Notes: generated by a model not told the origin, from the sequence alone. A stretch of DNA of 22,172 nt from Verrucomicrobiota bacterium (GCA_003218525.1 QHNU01000114.1:1-22172), one strand, 5' to 3'; positions 6,513 through 14,372 are shown, counted from the stretch's first letter. A program made the numbers and translations.

Positions 6513-7591
6513 AACTTTTCTGTATCGGGCTCAGTCATCACACCGCGCAAATTGAAACGCGCGAGCGATTCGCCGGGCATTCGCGAAGCGAAGCGATGTT
6601 GCGTGAACGAGGCTGCCGTGAGCTGGTGCTGCTCACGACCTGCAATCGTGTCGAGGTCTATAGCTGTGCGGAAAAACAGCTCGAAACCGGGGATGTCGCC
6701 GATTGCCTGCGGGTGGGCGGAGAATTGAGCCCTGAGGTCGAACTGCGCTCGTTTTACCGGCATCAAGATCGTGACTGTGCGCGTCAATTCTTCCGAGTCA
6801 CATCCGGACTCGACTCCATGGTCGTTGGCGAAACTGAAATCCTGGGCCAGACAAAGCGCGCCTATGAAATGGCAAGGGCGCGCGGGCATACCGGCCCGGT
6901 TTTGCACCGCCTTTGCCAACGCGGCTTTCGGGTAGCCAAGGAAGTTCGGACAGCGACTGAGATCACTCGCGGCTCGGTCTCGGTTGGGTCAGTAGCCGTC
7001 GATTTGGCCGAAAAGATCTTCGGGGATTTACGCGGACGCAAAGTGCTCGTGCTGGGAGCGGGCGAGACGAGCGAAAAAACATTACGGGCCCTGAGCTCGC
7101 GCGGAGTTTCGGATTTGCGGGTAAGCAATCGCTCGCCCCAACGTGCCGAAGATCTCGCACGGGCGCTCGACGGTATCGCAGTCCCGTTTGCTCTCTGGCT
7201 CGACCAATGTCGCGAGATCGATATTCTCATTTCATCGACATCTTCCGCGGCGCAACTTCTCACCCCGGCATTGATCGCACCGATATTGCGGGAGCGGGCC
7301 GATCGACCCCTCTTCGTCATTGATATCGCTGTGCCCCGAAATGTCGCGCCTGCGCTGAACGATATCGACGGCGTTTACCTTTATGACATTGATTCGCTTC
7401 AATCGATCGCGGACGAAAGGATGGAAATGAGGCGACGGCAATTCACCGCGGCAGAGGAGATCATCGCTCAACATGTCGCCCGGTTCTGGGAGCAAATCGG
7501 ATATTCCCTGGGCGATGACTTTGCGACACAGCGTTCTGGAAGAAGCGCGGTCGCACCGGATCTTAGTCCTTCGGAATCAAAGGCATCTTGA
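6509..7591 (+). CDS. hemA: Glutamyl-tRNA reductase, short C-terminus
   Basis: First committed step of the C5 tetrapyrrole route: glutamyl-tRNA(Glu) to glutamate-1-semialdehyde with NADPH. GLSHHTA (7-13) opens the catalytic domain, LLTTCNRVEVY (41-51) holds the nucleophile Cys45, and SGLDSMVVGETEILGQ is the conserved substrate-site segment. VLVLGAGETSEKT starts the NADPH-binding domain, and DIAVPRNVAP and the long spinal helix (DIDSLQSIADERMEMRRRQF...) follow. The chain ends at 360 residues, about 60 short of the usual 420. After the spinal helix only a Ser/Pro-rich tail remains, so most of the C-terminal dimerisation domain is missing without any frameshift sign. The start is GTG, overlapping the upstream stop. 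hemC follows after 31 nt. Confidence 0.95.
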   Translation: MKLFCIGLSHHTAQIETRERFAGHSRSEAMLRERGCRELVLLTTCNRVEVYSCAEKQLETGDVADCLRVGGELSPEVELRSFYRHQDRDCARQFFRVTSGLDSMVVGETEILGQTKRAYEMARARGHTGPVLHRLCQRGFRVAKEVRTATEITRGSVSVGSVAVDLAEKIFGDLRGRKVLVLGAGETSEKTLRALSSRGVSDLRVSNRSPQRAEDLARALDGIAVPFALWLDQCREIDILISSTSSAAQLLTPALIAPILRERADRPLFVIDIAVPRNVAPALNDIDGVYLYDIDSLQSIADERMEMRRRQFTAAEEIIAQHVARFWEQIGYSLGDDFATQRSGRSAVAPDLSPSESKAS

Positions 7592-7622
7592 TCACAGCGG
7601 AAAAGCGCTGTAGCGGCGCGGT

Positions 7623-8534
7623 GTGAGCGCTGAAAATTCTGGCGGTGACATCCCGCGACAACAAATCGTCGTCGGGACGCGCGGAAGTGCACTGGCTCTG
7701 ATTCAGGCGGACATCGTAGCGGAAGCTTTGAGGGGAAAACATGGCACCGAAATTAAAATCGAAATTATCCGCACGAAGGGCGATGACTCGATCCTGTCGA
7801 GAGATCCGCGCGCGGGTCGCAAGGGTTTGTTTACATCCGAATTGGAGAGTGCGCTCATCGAAAGGCGCATTGATGTGGCGGTGCACAGCGCGAAGGATCT
7901 GTCGAGCGAACTGAAGGCCGGTTCGGCAATCGCAGCCGTCCTTCCCCGCGGACCAGTGGAAGATTTGTTGATTACCAAACTGCCAATGCGGCTTGAATCG
8001 CTGCCGCGGTCCGCCACCATTGCGACTGGCAGCGTGCGACGCCGGCGGCAAGTAGGCTGGCACAGATCGGATGTGAATTTTGTCGATCTTCGCGGAAATG
8101 TTCCCACTCGATTGCGCAAATTCGCCGCGAGTGACTGGGACGCGATCATTCTCGCGCGCGCCGGAGTGGAACGGCTTTCCTTGTCAGCGCCAATTCTCCA
8201 GTTCGAAGGGCAAGAATTTTTTGCCCAGGTATTGTCCCCACAGCAATTTGTTCCGTCTGGAGGGCAGGGTGTGATTGCGCTGCAAACTCGGGCTGAAAAG
8301 ACAACCATGGCATCGGCGGTGGATCACGCGCCGACCCATCTTTGTTTGCGGGCTGAACGCGAATTCTTGAGATTGCTTCAAGGCGATTGCGATTTGCCGG
8401 TGGGTGCGCTAGCGCTTTCGGTGAACGGTCAAATCGACTTCGGTGAACAAACTGCGCCTCAAATGGCATCTGCGTCCGGGACCGATCCGGAAAGGGTTGC
8501 AGCGCAAGTTTTTTCGAAAATCAATGCCGCTTAA
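7623..8534 (+). CDS. hemC: Hydroxymethylbilane synthase (porphobilinogen deaminase)
   Basis: Joins four porphobilinogen molecules to hydroxymethylbilane on a dipyrromethane cofactor. In 303 residues the family motifs are in order: VGTRGSALALIQA (17-29), the KGLFTSELESAL loop, IDVAVHSAKDL with the catalytic Asp84, GSVRRRRQ (136-143), DLRGNVPTRL (155-164) and LLQGDCDLPVGA, where Cys256 would carry the cofactor. The start is GTG 7623; the first dozen residues are not conserved and a slightly later start is possible. It overlaps the next gene by 11 bp, so translation is probably coupled. Confidence 0.96.
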   Translation: MSAENSGGDIPRQQIVVGTRGSALALIQADIVAEALRGKHGTEIKIEIIRTKGDDSILSRDPRAGRKGLFTSELESALIERRIDVAVHSAKDLSSELKAGSAIAAVLPRGPVEDLLITKLPMRLESLPRSATIATGSVRRRRQVGWHRSDVNFVDLRGNVPTRLRKFAASDWDAIILARAGVERLSLSAPILQFEGQEFFAQVLSPQQFVPSGGQGVIALQTRAEKTTMASAVDHAPTHLCLRAEREFLRLLQGDCDLPVGALALSVNGQIDFGEQTAPQMASASGTDPERVAAQVFSKINAA

Positions 8535-10038
8535 AACTGGAAAGTGTTTCCTCGTTGGCGCTGGTCCGGGGGATCTCGGGCTGGTGACCTTACGAGCAAA
8601 ACAACTGATCGAGCAGGCGGATGTGATTTTCTACGACGCTCTCTGCAATCCCGAAATGCTGGCATGGACAGGTGAAGATGTGGAAATTGTTTTTGCCGGG
8701 AAACGCGCGGGAGAGCACGCCCTTTCGCAAGACGAGATCAACGCGCTGCTGGTGGAAAAAGCCGGACAGGGAAAGGCTGTTGTCCGATTGAAGGGCGGTG
8801 ATCCTTTCGTGTTTGGACGCGGCGGGGAAGAAGCCAAGGCGCTCGCAGTGGCCGGAATTCAATTCGAAATTGTACCGGGAATTACGTCGGCGATCGCCGC
8901 AGCGGCTTATGCTGGAATTCCAGTGACACATCGCGAACAAAACTCGCACGTCACATTTTTTACTGGTCACGAAGATGTAACCAAAACGGAGAACGCGATC
9001 GATTATGACGCCTTAGTTAAACTCGGCGGTACCCAAGTGATGCTCATGGGCGTGGAGCGATTGGACGCGATTACGCGCGAAATGCTGGCTCGAGGCAGTC
9101 GTCCTGATTTGCCGGTGGCGCTGGTGCGTTGGGGAACGACGGCTCGGCAGAAGACCATCGTGGGCACATTGGCGACCATCGCAGAGCGGGTACGGGCGAG
9201 CGGATTTGAAGCTCCCGCGATTGCGATTTTCGGCGACGTCGTTTTGCTACGGAACGAGCTGAGCTGGTTCGAAGATCGGCCACTTTTTGGAAAGAGAATC
9301 GTCGTGACACGAACGCGCCGCCAAGCGGGAGTATTGAGCTCGGAATTGCGAGCTCTCGGAGGCGACGTCATCGAATTGCCGACGATTCGAATCGCACCGC
9401 CGACGAACTTGCGTGAATTTGCGGAGTTGGTGCAAGACGCGCATTCCTATGACTGGATCGTCTTCACCAGCCCGAACGGCGTGGAGGCGTTCTTCGAAAT
9501 CTTTTTTAAGCTCTACGCTGATACGCGCGAAATCGGCGCCGCCAAGATCGCTGCCATCGGGCCGGCGACCGCACAACGGGTGAGGGATTTTCACCTGCAT
9601 GTCGATATGCAACCGGAGGAATTTGTGGCCGAAGCAATCTTGCGGGAATTCGAAAAGTTAGGAGGCATCGAAAATCTCAAGGTGCTGATCGCGCGGGCAG
9701 AGAGGGCGCGGGACTTGCTCCCCAAGGGCTTGGCGGGCATGGGAGCTATTGTGGACGAAGCCTTCGCTTATCGAACCGTTGCGGAAACGAGTGATGTGAC
9801 CGGTGCGCGTCGTCGCTTCGTCGAAGAAGGGGCAGATCTGATCACTTTCACCAGTTCGTCAACAGTAGAGAATTTTCTCGATCTTAAACTACCTTGGCCG
9901 GCAGGGATGAAGGTTGCCAGCATCGGCCCGGTTACTTCGGCCACAGCCCGGGAACGGGGTCTGACCGTGGATGTGGAAGCGAAGCAGCATGACATTCCCG
10001 GACTGGTCAGTGTGATTCGGCAATTCTTCGGGAGTTAG
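8524..10038 (+). CDS. cobA/hemD: Uroporphyrinogen-III C-methyltransferase / uroporphyrinogen-III synthase fusion
   Basis: One 504-residue protein with two enzymes. Residues 1-250 are SUMT (CobA), which methylates uroporphyrinogen III to precorrin-2 with SAM: VGAGPGDLGLVTLRA (11-25), VVRLKGGDPFVFGRGGEE (86-103), VPGITSAIAAAAYAGIPVTHR (117-137) and ALVRWGTTARQKTIVGTL (199-216). Residues ~254-504 are HemD, which closes hydroxymethylbilane to uroporphyrinogen III: FGKRIVVTRTRRQ, DWIVFTSPNGVEAFF, KIAAIGPATA, IARAERARDLLP and ITFTSSSTVENF. ATG 8524 is chosen because the frame further upstream lies inside hemC and lacks family similarity; the SAM-binding strand begins only eight residues after this ATG. 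The fusion places ring closure and the siroheme/cobalamin branch on one chain. The next gene starts 3 nt after the stop. Confidence 0.95.
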   Translation: MPLKTGKCFLVGAGPGDLGLVTLRAKQLIEQADVIFYDALCNPEMLAWTGEDVEIVFAGKRAGEHALSQDEINALLVEKAGQGKAVVRLKGGDPFVFGRGGEEAKALAVAGIQFEIVPGITSAIAAAAYAGIPVTHREQNSHVTFFTGHEDVTKTENAIDYDALVKLGGTQVMLMGVERLDAITREMLARGSRPDLPVALVRWGTTARQKTIVGTLATIAERVRASGFEAPAIAIFGDVVLLRNELSWFEDRPLFGKRIVVTRTRRQAGVLSSELRALGGDVIELPTIRIAPPTNLREFAELVQDAHSYDWIVFTSPNGVEAFFEIFFKLYADTREIGAAKIAAIGPATAQRVRDFHLHVDMQPEEFVAEAILREFEKLGGIENLKVLIARAERARDLLPKGLAGMGAIVDEAFAYRTVAETSDVTGARRRFVEEGADLITFTSSSTVENFLDLKLPWPAGMKVASIGPVTSATARERGLTVDVEAKQHDIPGLVSVIRQFFGS

Positions 10039-10041
10039 CTT

Positions 10042-10725
10042 ATGCCGGACGATTTCGCCACCACGATGCGAGAACTTAGCGCGGCGGCGGTCGGCCGCGA
10101 TCAACCGCGCAGCAGTCAGGAACTGGCGGCATTGATGCGCGAATTTCACTTGCTGAACGCGACCGTGCAGAGTCTCGAATCGGTGCTGACGAGCCGAATC
10201 GAAAATATTGCCAACAACGTTTTACCGGCGCGGGCGGCGGAAACGGCATCGCAATTTCAAAAGATCGAGGAGCATCTTCAGGCCATTCGGACAAGTGAAT
10301 CGGTAAATCAGCGATTATTCGATTCGCTACACGACGAGCTGCTAAAATACCGCGATAATTTTCTGCACGAATCCCTCCACAAGCCGTTCGTGCGCGATCT
10401 GATCATTCTGTTTGATGATTTGAGCGCCCTTTCCGATCAACTGAAAAGCACTTCCTCGCGCGGCGAGAAAGCCGATCGATTGGCTCAATGGCGCGGCAAC
10501 CTGGAGAACGCAATCCACGCCTTGTTGGAGATCTTGCACCGGCTTGAGGTGACGGAGATCGAGGCGAAAGAGTTCGTCGATTTGGCAACGCATCGAGTTG
10601 TTAGTTTTGAGCCGGCGGAGTTTTCGGAAGACGACGGCCGGATCGTGATGCGGGTGAAACGCGGTTTCATCTGGCGGGGCAATGTCCTGCGGCCGGAAGA
10701 AGTGATTGCGAAGCGCTACCAGTAA
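10042..10725 (+). CDS. GrpE-like nucleotide exchange factor, divergent
   Basis: 227-residue protein with the GrpE layout. Residues ~20-115 form a long alpha-helical, coiled-coil-like stretch ending in HDELLKYRDNFLHESLHKPFVRDLI. A helical middle part follows (LFDDLSALSDQL; LHRLEVTEIEAKEF), and the C-terminal beta-domain contains DGRIVMRVKRGFIWRGNVLRPEEVIAKR, closely like the 'V.....GY...RVLRPA.V.V' end of GrpE. Its partner would be the Hsp70-like protein encoded next. The body is divergent enough that it may serve only that Hsp70. A GGGAG sequence lies about 8 nt before the ATG. It starts 3 nt after cobA/hemD, so it is probably on the tetrapyrrole transcript. A 142-nt gap with no clear promoter or terminator separates it from the Hsp70 gene. 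Confidence 0.75.
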   Translation: MPDDFATTMRELSAAAVGRDQPRSSQELAALMREFHLLNATVQSLESVLTSRIENIANNVLPARAAETASQFQKIEEHLQAIRTSESVNQRLFDSLHDELLKYRDNFLHESLHKPFVRDLIILFDDLSALSDQLKSTSSRGEKADRLAQWRGNLENAIHALLEILHRLEVTEIEAKEFVDLATHRVVSFEPAEFSEDDGRIVMRVKRGFIWRGNVLRPEEVIAKRYQ

Positions 10726-10867
10726 CCGCAAATCCGCAGGTCCTTCGTGGGCTGAGCGCTTGGTCTCGCCGCGGTCGGTGACGATCGACAGCGAGGAAAA
10801 TCGGCTCCCATGCGGCACGAAAGTTGCACGCAAATTGCGGGCGCGTGTGCCCGTCAATTCTCTAACA

Positions 10868-12430
10868 ATGAATCAGCGGAAAGCAGTCGGAATCGATTTG
10901 GGCACCACCTTCTCCGCCGTCGCGCACATCGACGCCTACGGGAAGCCCCAAATCGTTCCCAACTCCGAAAGCGAGCGAATCACGCCTTCGGTGATCTTGT
11001 TCGACGGTTCAAACGTCATCGTTGGGACGACGGCGAAGAACAATGCAATGGCCGAGCCGGAGAAAATTGTCGACTTCGTGAAACGCGAAATGGGCAAACC
11101 GAAAGAACAGTTTCATCGCGAATTCTCGGGCAAAATCTATTCAGCGGAAGAATTAAGCGCGCTCATTCTAAAAAAGCTGAAACTCGATGCGGAAAAGTAT
11201 CTGAAAGAGCCAATCACCGACGCTGTCATCACGGTACCGGCATACTTTAACGATGCAGAGCGAACGGCCACGATTACGGCCGGCCAACTCGCCGGCTTCA
11301 ACGTCTTACAAATCATTAACGAGCCAACCGCGGCTGCGCTCGCTTATGGACTGGATAAGCTTGAGGAGGACCAGACCGTGTTCGTGTTCGATCTCGGTGG
11401 CGGAACTTTCGACGTCACGATCATGCGGATCGAGGGACATCATATCAATATGATCGCGACCAATGGCGATCATCGCTTGGGGGGCAAGGATTGGGACGAT
11501 AGCATTGTTAATTTTGTGGCCGAAGAATTCGACCGCCAGCACGGCGAGAATCCGCTGCTCGATTTGCAGAGTTACCAGGAACTTCACACGCGTGCCCTGT
11601 CGGCCAAAATCCAGTTATCGAGCCGCCCCCAGACAGCGGTGATTCATCATCATTCGGGCAAGAGCGTGAAGCTTGAGATCACCCGGGAAGAGTTTGAGCG
11701 CCGCAGTCAGCACCTGGTCGAGAAATGCAAAACCATTTGCGAGATGGTGATGCAGGAATCCCGAATGACATGGGATAAAATCGACAAAGTGTTGCTGGTT
11801 GGCGGTATGACTCGGATGCCAATGGTGCGCGCTTTGGTCGGGCAATTGACCCAAGCGCCGGTAATCGATGACGTCAATCCGGATGAAGCGGTCGCCATGG
11901 GCGCGTCAATCCAGGCGATCCTCTCATTACTGGAAGAGGAGCGCCTCTCGGGTGAAAAAGTCCTGCCGGAAAATACTCGCGATCAATTTGCTGGCCGTGA
12001 TGGCGGTTTAATTCAGGTGACGAACATCACGTCGCATACGTTGGGCGTGGTACTGTGGGATGAAGCGCAACTCGAGGAGTATGTCTTCCCCATGATTCGC
12101 AAAATGACGGCGATCCCGGCAACGGCGAAAAACTCCTTTGGGACGGCAATGGCGAACATGCAACGGGCGGTCGTACGCGTGGTGGAAGGCGAGAGCACAT
12201 TACCGGGAGAATGTACGCCGCTAGGCATTTGTGATGTGGAGTTGCCTTCGTTTTTGCCGAAAGGCTCGCCGGTCGAACTGACCTACGAATACAACGCGAA
12301 CCAAGTTCTGGAAATTTCGGTCGAAGCATGCGGTAATCGGGCGAAGGTTTCGATTGAACGAAATACCGGGCTGGCGCCGGGCGAGGTGGCGCAAGCCATC
12401 GCCAATTTGGGCTCTCTTCGCGTAGCGTAA
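10868..12430 (+). CDS. Hsp70-like chaperone without the helical lid
   Basis: DnaK-family ATPase of 520 residues, against about 630-640 for DnaK. The nucleotide-binding domain (1-355) is intact: VGIDLGTTFSAVA (7-19), INEPTAAALAYGL (150-162), VFDLGGGTFDVTI (173-185) and VLLVGGMTRMPMV (308-320). Where DnaK has the hydrophobic VLLLDV linker, this protein has a variable loop and then GLIQVTNITSHTLGV (380-394), so the linker is altered. A beta-type substrate-binding domain continues to about 495, and the protein stops after one short helix (LAPGEVAQAIANL); the lid is absent. ATG 10868 is chosen because the family N-terminus starts there. An open frame runs upstream without similarity, and a GTG seven codons earlier is an alternative. 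Genes before and after encode a GrpE-like protein and a J-like/FGE-fold protein, the latter 3 nt away. Confidence 0.9.
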   Translation: MNQRKAVGIDLGTTFSAVAHIDAYGKPQIVPNSESERITPSVILFDGSNVIVGTTAKNNAMAEPEKIVDFVKREMGKPKEQFHREFSGKIYSAEELSALILKKLKLDAEKYLKEPITDAVITVPAYFNDAERTATITAGQLAGFNVLQIINEPTAAALAYGLDKLEEDQTVFVFDLGGGTFDVTIMRIEGHHINMIATNGDHRLGGKDWDDSIVNFVAEEFDRQHGENPLLDLQSYQELHTRALSAKIQLSSRPQTAVIHHHSGKSVKLEITREEFERRSQHLVEKCKTICEMVMQESRMTWDKIDKVLLVGGMTRMPMVRALVGQLTQAPVIDDVNPDEAVAMGASIQAILSLLEEERLSGEKVLPENTRDQFAGRDGGLIQVTNITSHTLGVVLWDEAQLEEYVFPMIRKMTAIPATAKNSFGTAMANMQRAVVRVVEGESTLPGECTPLGICDVELPSFLPKGSPVELTYEYNANQVLEISVEACGNRAKVSIERNTGLAPGEVAQAIANLGSLRVA

Positions 12431-12433
12431 TTG

Positions 12434-14059
12434 ATGAAATGGGACGCCATTTTTCCGATTCCTCTTCCGGACGATCCGAAAAAGTGGGACGGCTGGAACC
12501 GATATAAATCGACCAATCCCTACGAGCGGCTCTGTCTTGATCCACGGCAAAATCCCAGCAACGAATTAGTCGAGGAGCACTGCCGCGAGCTATTGCGCTG
12601 GTGGCAAAAAAAGTTGCCCCTAAAAAATCAGCCGAGCAATCCGCTCGCGCAATTGTTGCGTTCCGGATTGGATGAATCCTCACGGTATCTCACTGAGGCT
12701 CGGGTCGAGTTGCTCGATCCGGAACGGCGGAAGCGAGTGGACGAGGAACTAGCCGCCCAGGCGCAGGAAGAAGCCATTGCGGAGTTTCACAAGTTTCTGG
12801 CTTTCTCGCTCGCCGACGGACTTCTGACCGCGGACGAAGAAAAGACGTTGCTCCGATTCGGTGCAGATCATGGTCTGGACGAGGAGCAAATATGTAAACT
12901 GATTGAAGACGAGCTGAAGAATTCCGGTGCCAGCCGCGCGACGGCTTCGGAGCTAGCCGCCGGCACTCATCACTTAAATGGTGCGGGTTCAGCCGCTGCC
13001 GACCCGAAAGCTGAGTTCAAGCGAATGCTGCGACTGAGCGGACTCGACCGCGACGCGATGACTGACGATCAGCGGGATGCCTTTATTAATGTGGCAGAGA
13101 ACTCCGGCCTCGATCCCGGAGACGCCGAAGATATGGTTGATGCTTACTTGGAAGAGATTGACGAGCGTCAAACCGCGGAAATGAATGCTGTGACTCAAAA
13201 GTCTGTATCCGCGGCTCTCGAAACCGCAGCGAACAAGCCGGTTGCAAAAACAGTCGAAGGAGCGCCCCTAATTATCACAGCTGGACCGAGGCTTTCTCCT
13301 GACGAGGAGCGGCGTCGATTCAATAACTATGTCAATTCGATCGGCGGTCAGATGTTCCTGATTCCGTCGGGCGAATTCGTGATGGGGAGTGAAGATCCCG
13401 CAGCGCCACCAAATGAAAAACCGCCGTGTCACGTGAGTGTCAGCCGTTTTTATCTATCGCGTTTTCCGGTCACGAATGAACAATACGAGGAATTTGATCC
13501 TTCCCATAAACGCAAGCGGGCACCCGGTGCCGGCAATCGTCATCCGGTTGTTTACGTAAGCAGTCTGGAGGCAATCCGATTTTGCCAATGGCTCAGCTCC
13601 CGCGAACGAAGAAAATATCGACTGCCCACCGAAGCGGAATGGGAGTACGCGGCAAAAGGTGATGACGGTCGCGAATTTCCGTGGGGCAACTATGCGCGGC
13701 GGGGTGATCTAGCGAATTTCGCCGACAAGAACACGGTTTTCGCTTGGAGCGACCAGGAGATTGACGACGGATTCGCGGAAAGCTCGCCGGTAGGATCGTT
13801 TCCGCGGGGTGCCAGTCCCTTTGGGATTGAAGATATGGCTGGCAACGTCTGGGAGTGGTGCCTTGATTATTTCGAGCAATACAAACCGGTGCCGAAAGTG
13901 GATCCACGCGGACCGGGTACCGGCGCGAAACGGGTTTATCGGGGGGGCAGCTGGAAATCGCGTTTTGCCAGTTTGCGCACAACCGCGCGAAGCGCAAATG
14001 CGCCAAGTTATTCCTGCAACGATCTTGGCTTCCGGATCATTTGCGAATGCGAAAAATAG
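12434..14059 (+). CDS. J-like / tandem helical repeat / FGE-sulfatase-fold protein
   Basis: 541-residue multidomain protein whose closest recognisable part is the formylglycine-generating-enzyme fold (SUMF1/EgtB/PvdO superfamily) at ~303-538: GGQMFLIPSGEFVMGS, FPVTNEQYEEF, YRLPTEAEWEYAAKG, FGIEDMAGNVWEW and VYRGGSWKSR. True FGE has a Cys pair after RGGS; here that segment is SWKSRFASLRTTAR, so formylglycine formation is unlikely. Residues ~28-105 (NPYERLCLDP..., RYLTEARVELLDPERRKRVDEEL) look like a J-domain but have no HPD tripeptide. Residues 116-161 and 193-242 are two similar ~46-residue helical units, roughly EF..L...L.DG..T.DE...F......GLD......IE..L, TerB-like or EF-hand-like in style. 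A TTG precedes the ATG directly. Its place 3 nt after the Hsp70 gene suggests it is the co-chaperone or targeting subunit (inference). Confidence 0.8.
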   Translation: MKWDAIFPIPLPDDPKKWDGWNRYKSTNPYERLCLDPRQNPSNELVEEHCRELLRWWQKKLPLKNQPSNPLAQLLRSGLDESSRYLTEARVELLDPERRKRVDEELAAQAQEEAIAEFHKFLAFSLADGLLTADEEKTLLRFGADHGLDEEQICKLIEDELKNSGASRATASELAAGTHHLNGAGSAAADPKAEFKRMLRLSGLDRDAMTDDQRDAFINVAENSGLDPGDAEDMVDAYLEEIDERQTAEMNAVTQKSVSAALETAANKPVAKTVEGAPLIITAGPRLSPDEERRRFNNYVNSIGGQMFLIPSGEFVMGSEDPAAPPNEKPPCHVSVSRFYLSRFPVTNEQYEEFDPSHKRKRAPGAGNRHPVVYVSSLEAIRFCQWLSSRERRKYRLPTEAEWEYAAKGDDGREFPWGNYARRGDLANFADKNTVFAWSDQEIDDGFAESSPVGSFPRGASPFGIEDMAGNVWEWCLDYFEQYKPVPKVDPRGPGTGAKRVYRGGSWKSRFASLRTTARSANAPSYSCNDLGFRIICECEK

Positions 14060-14109
14060 TTTTCAGGAGGCCCTGAGGGGTCTGGCTAATTCAAGGAGTT
14101 ATAGGCCGG

Positions 14110-14140
14110 AAAAACGGAAACGCGGCTTGCGCCGCGTTTC
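14110..14140 (-). terminator. Intrinsic terminator downstream of rpsU
   Basis: A perfect 10-bp stem GAAACGCGGC / GCCGCGTTTC with a 4-nt loop occupies 14117-14140. On the minus strand it is followed by CG and five T (complement of 14110-14114). It lies 27 nt past the rpsU stop, which fits the end of the tgt-yajC-secDF-rpsU strand. The hairpin may also slow transcription arriving from the plus-strand cluster, though no T run follows on that side. Confidence 0.7.
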
Positions 14141-14166
14141 GGAAGCTCAATCCTAGTCCGGCAAAA

Positions 14167-14361
14167 TCAGGGGTTGAAGCGGAATCTGGTCCGACCCCGT
14201 TTCGCGTTGGCCTTGGCTTTTCGGCGACTCTTCTGCGAGGGTGTTTCAAAAGCCCGCAGACGACGAACTTCATCAAGGATGCCTTCCGCGTCGAGCTTGC
14301 TTTTCAGCCGCTTGAGCGCGCGATCCACTGGTTCGCCTTTTCGAACTATGACTTCTGGCAT
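14167..14361 (-). CDS. rpsU: 30S ribosomal protein S21
   Basis: Small basic ribosomal protein of the 30S platform. It has 64 residues: MPEVIVRKGEPVDRALKRLK matches the S21 N-terminus, and a strongly basic C-terminal part (SRRKAKANAKRGRTRFRF) binds rRNA. An open frame runs 25 codons further upstream, but the family start and a good GAGGTGA Shine-Dalgarno sequence (14366-14372), 4 nt before the ATG, fix the start at 14361. The secDF stop lies 123 nt upstream on the same strand, so it may be read from the same transcript or from its own promoter. Confidence 0.95.
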   Translation of the reverse strand: MPEVIVRKGEPVDRALKRLKSKLDAEGILDEVRRLRAFETPSQKSRRKAKANAKRGRTRFRFNP

Positions 14362-14365
14362 CAAT

Positions 14366-14372
14366 TCACCTC
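14366..14372 (-). promoter_or_regulatory. Shine-Dalgarno sequence of rpsU
   Basis: GAGGTGA on the minus strand, 4 nt before the ATG. It decides the S21 start against the longer open frame. Confidence 0.7.

Noticed and set aside
10706..10867. N-terminal extension of the Hsp70 frame
   Set aside because: The 54 extra residues are basic and unlike any Hsp70 N-terminus; the family sequence starts at ATG 10868.
12434..14059. True formylglycine-generating enzyme (sulfatase activator)
   Set aside because: The active-site Cys pair is missing, and no sulfatase gene is in the window.
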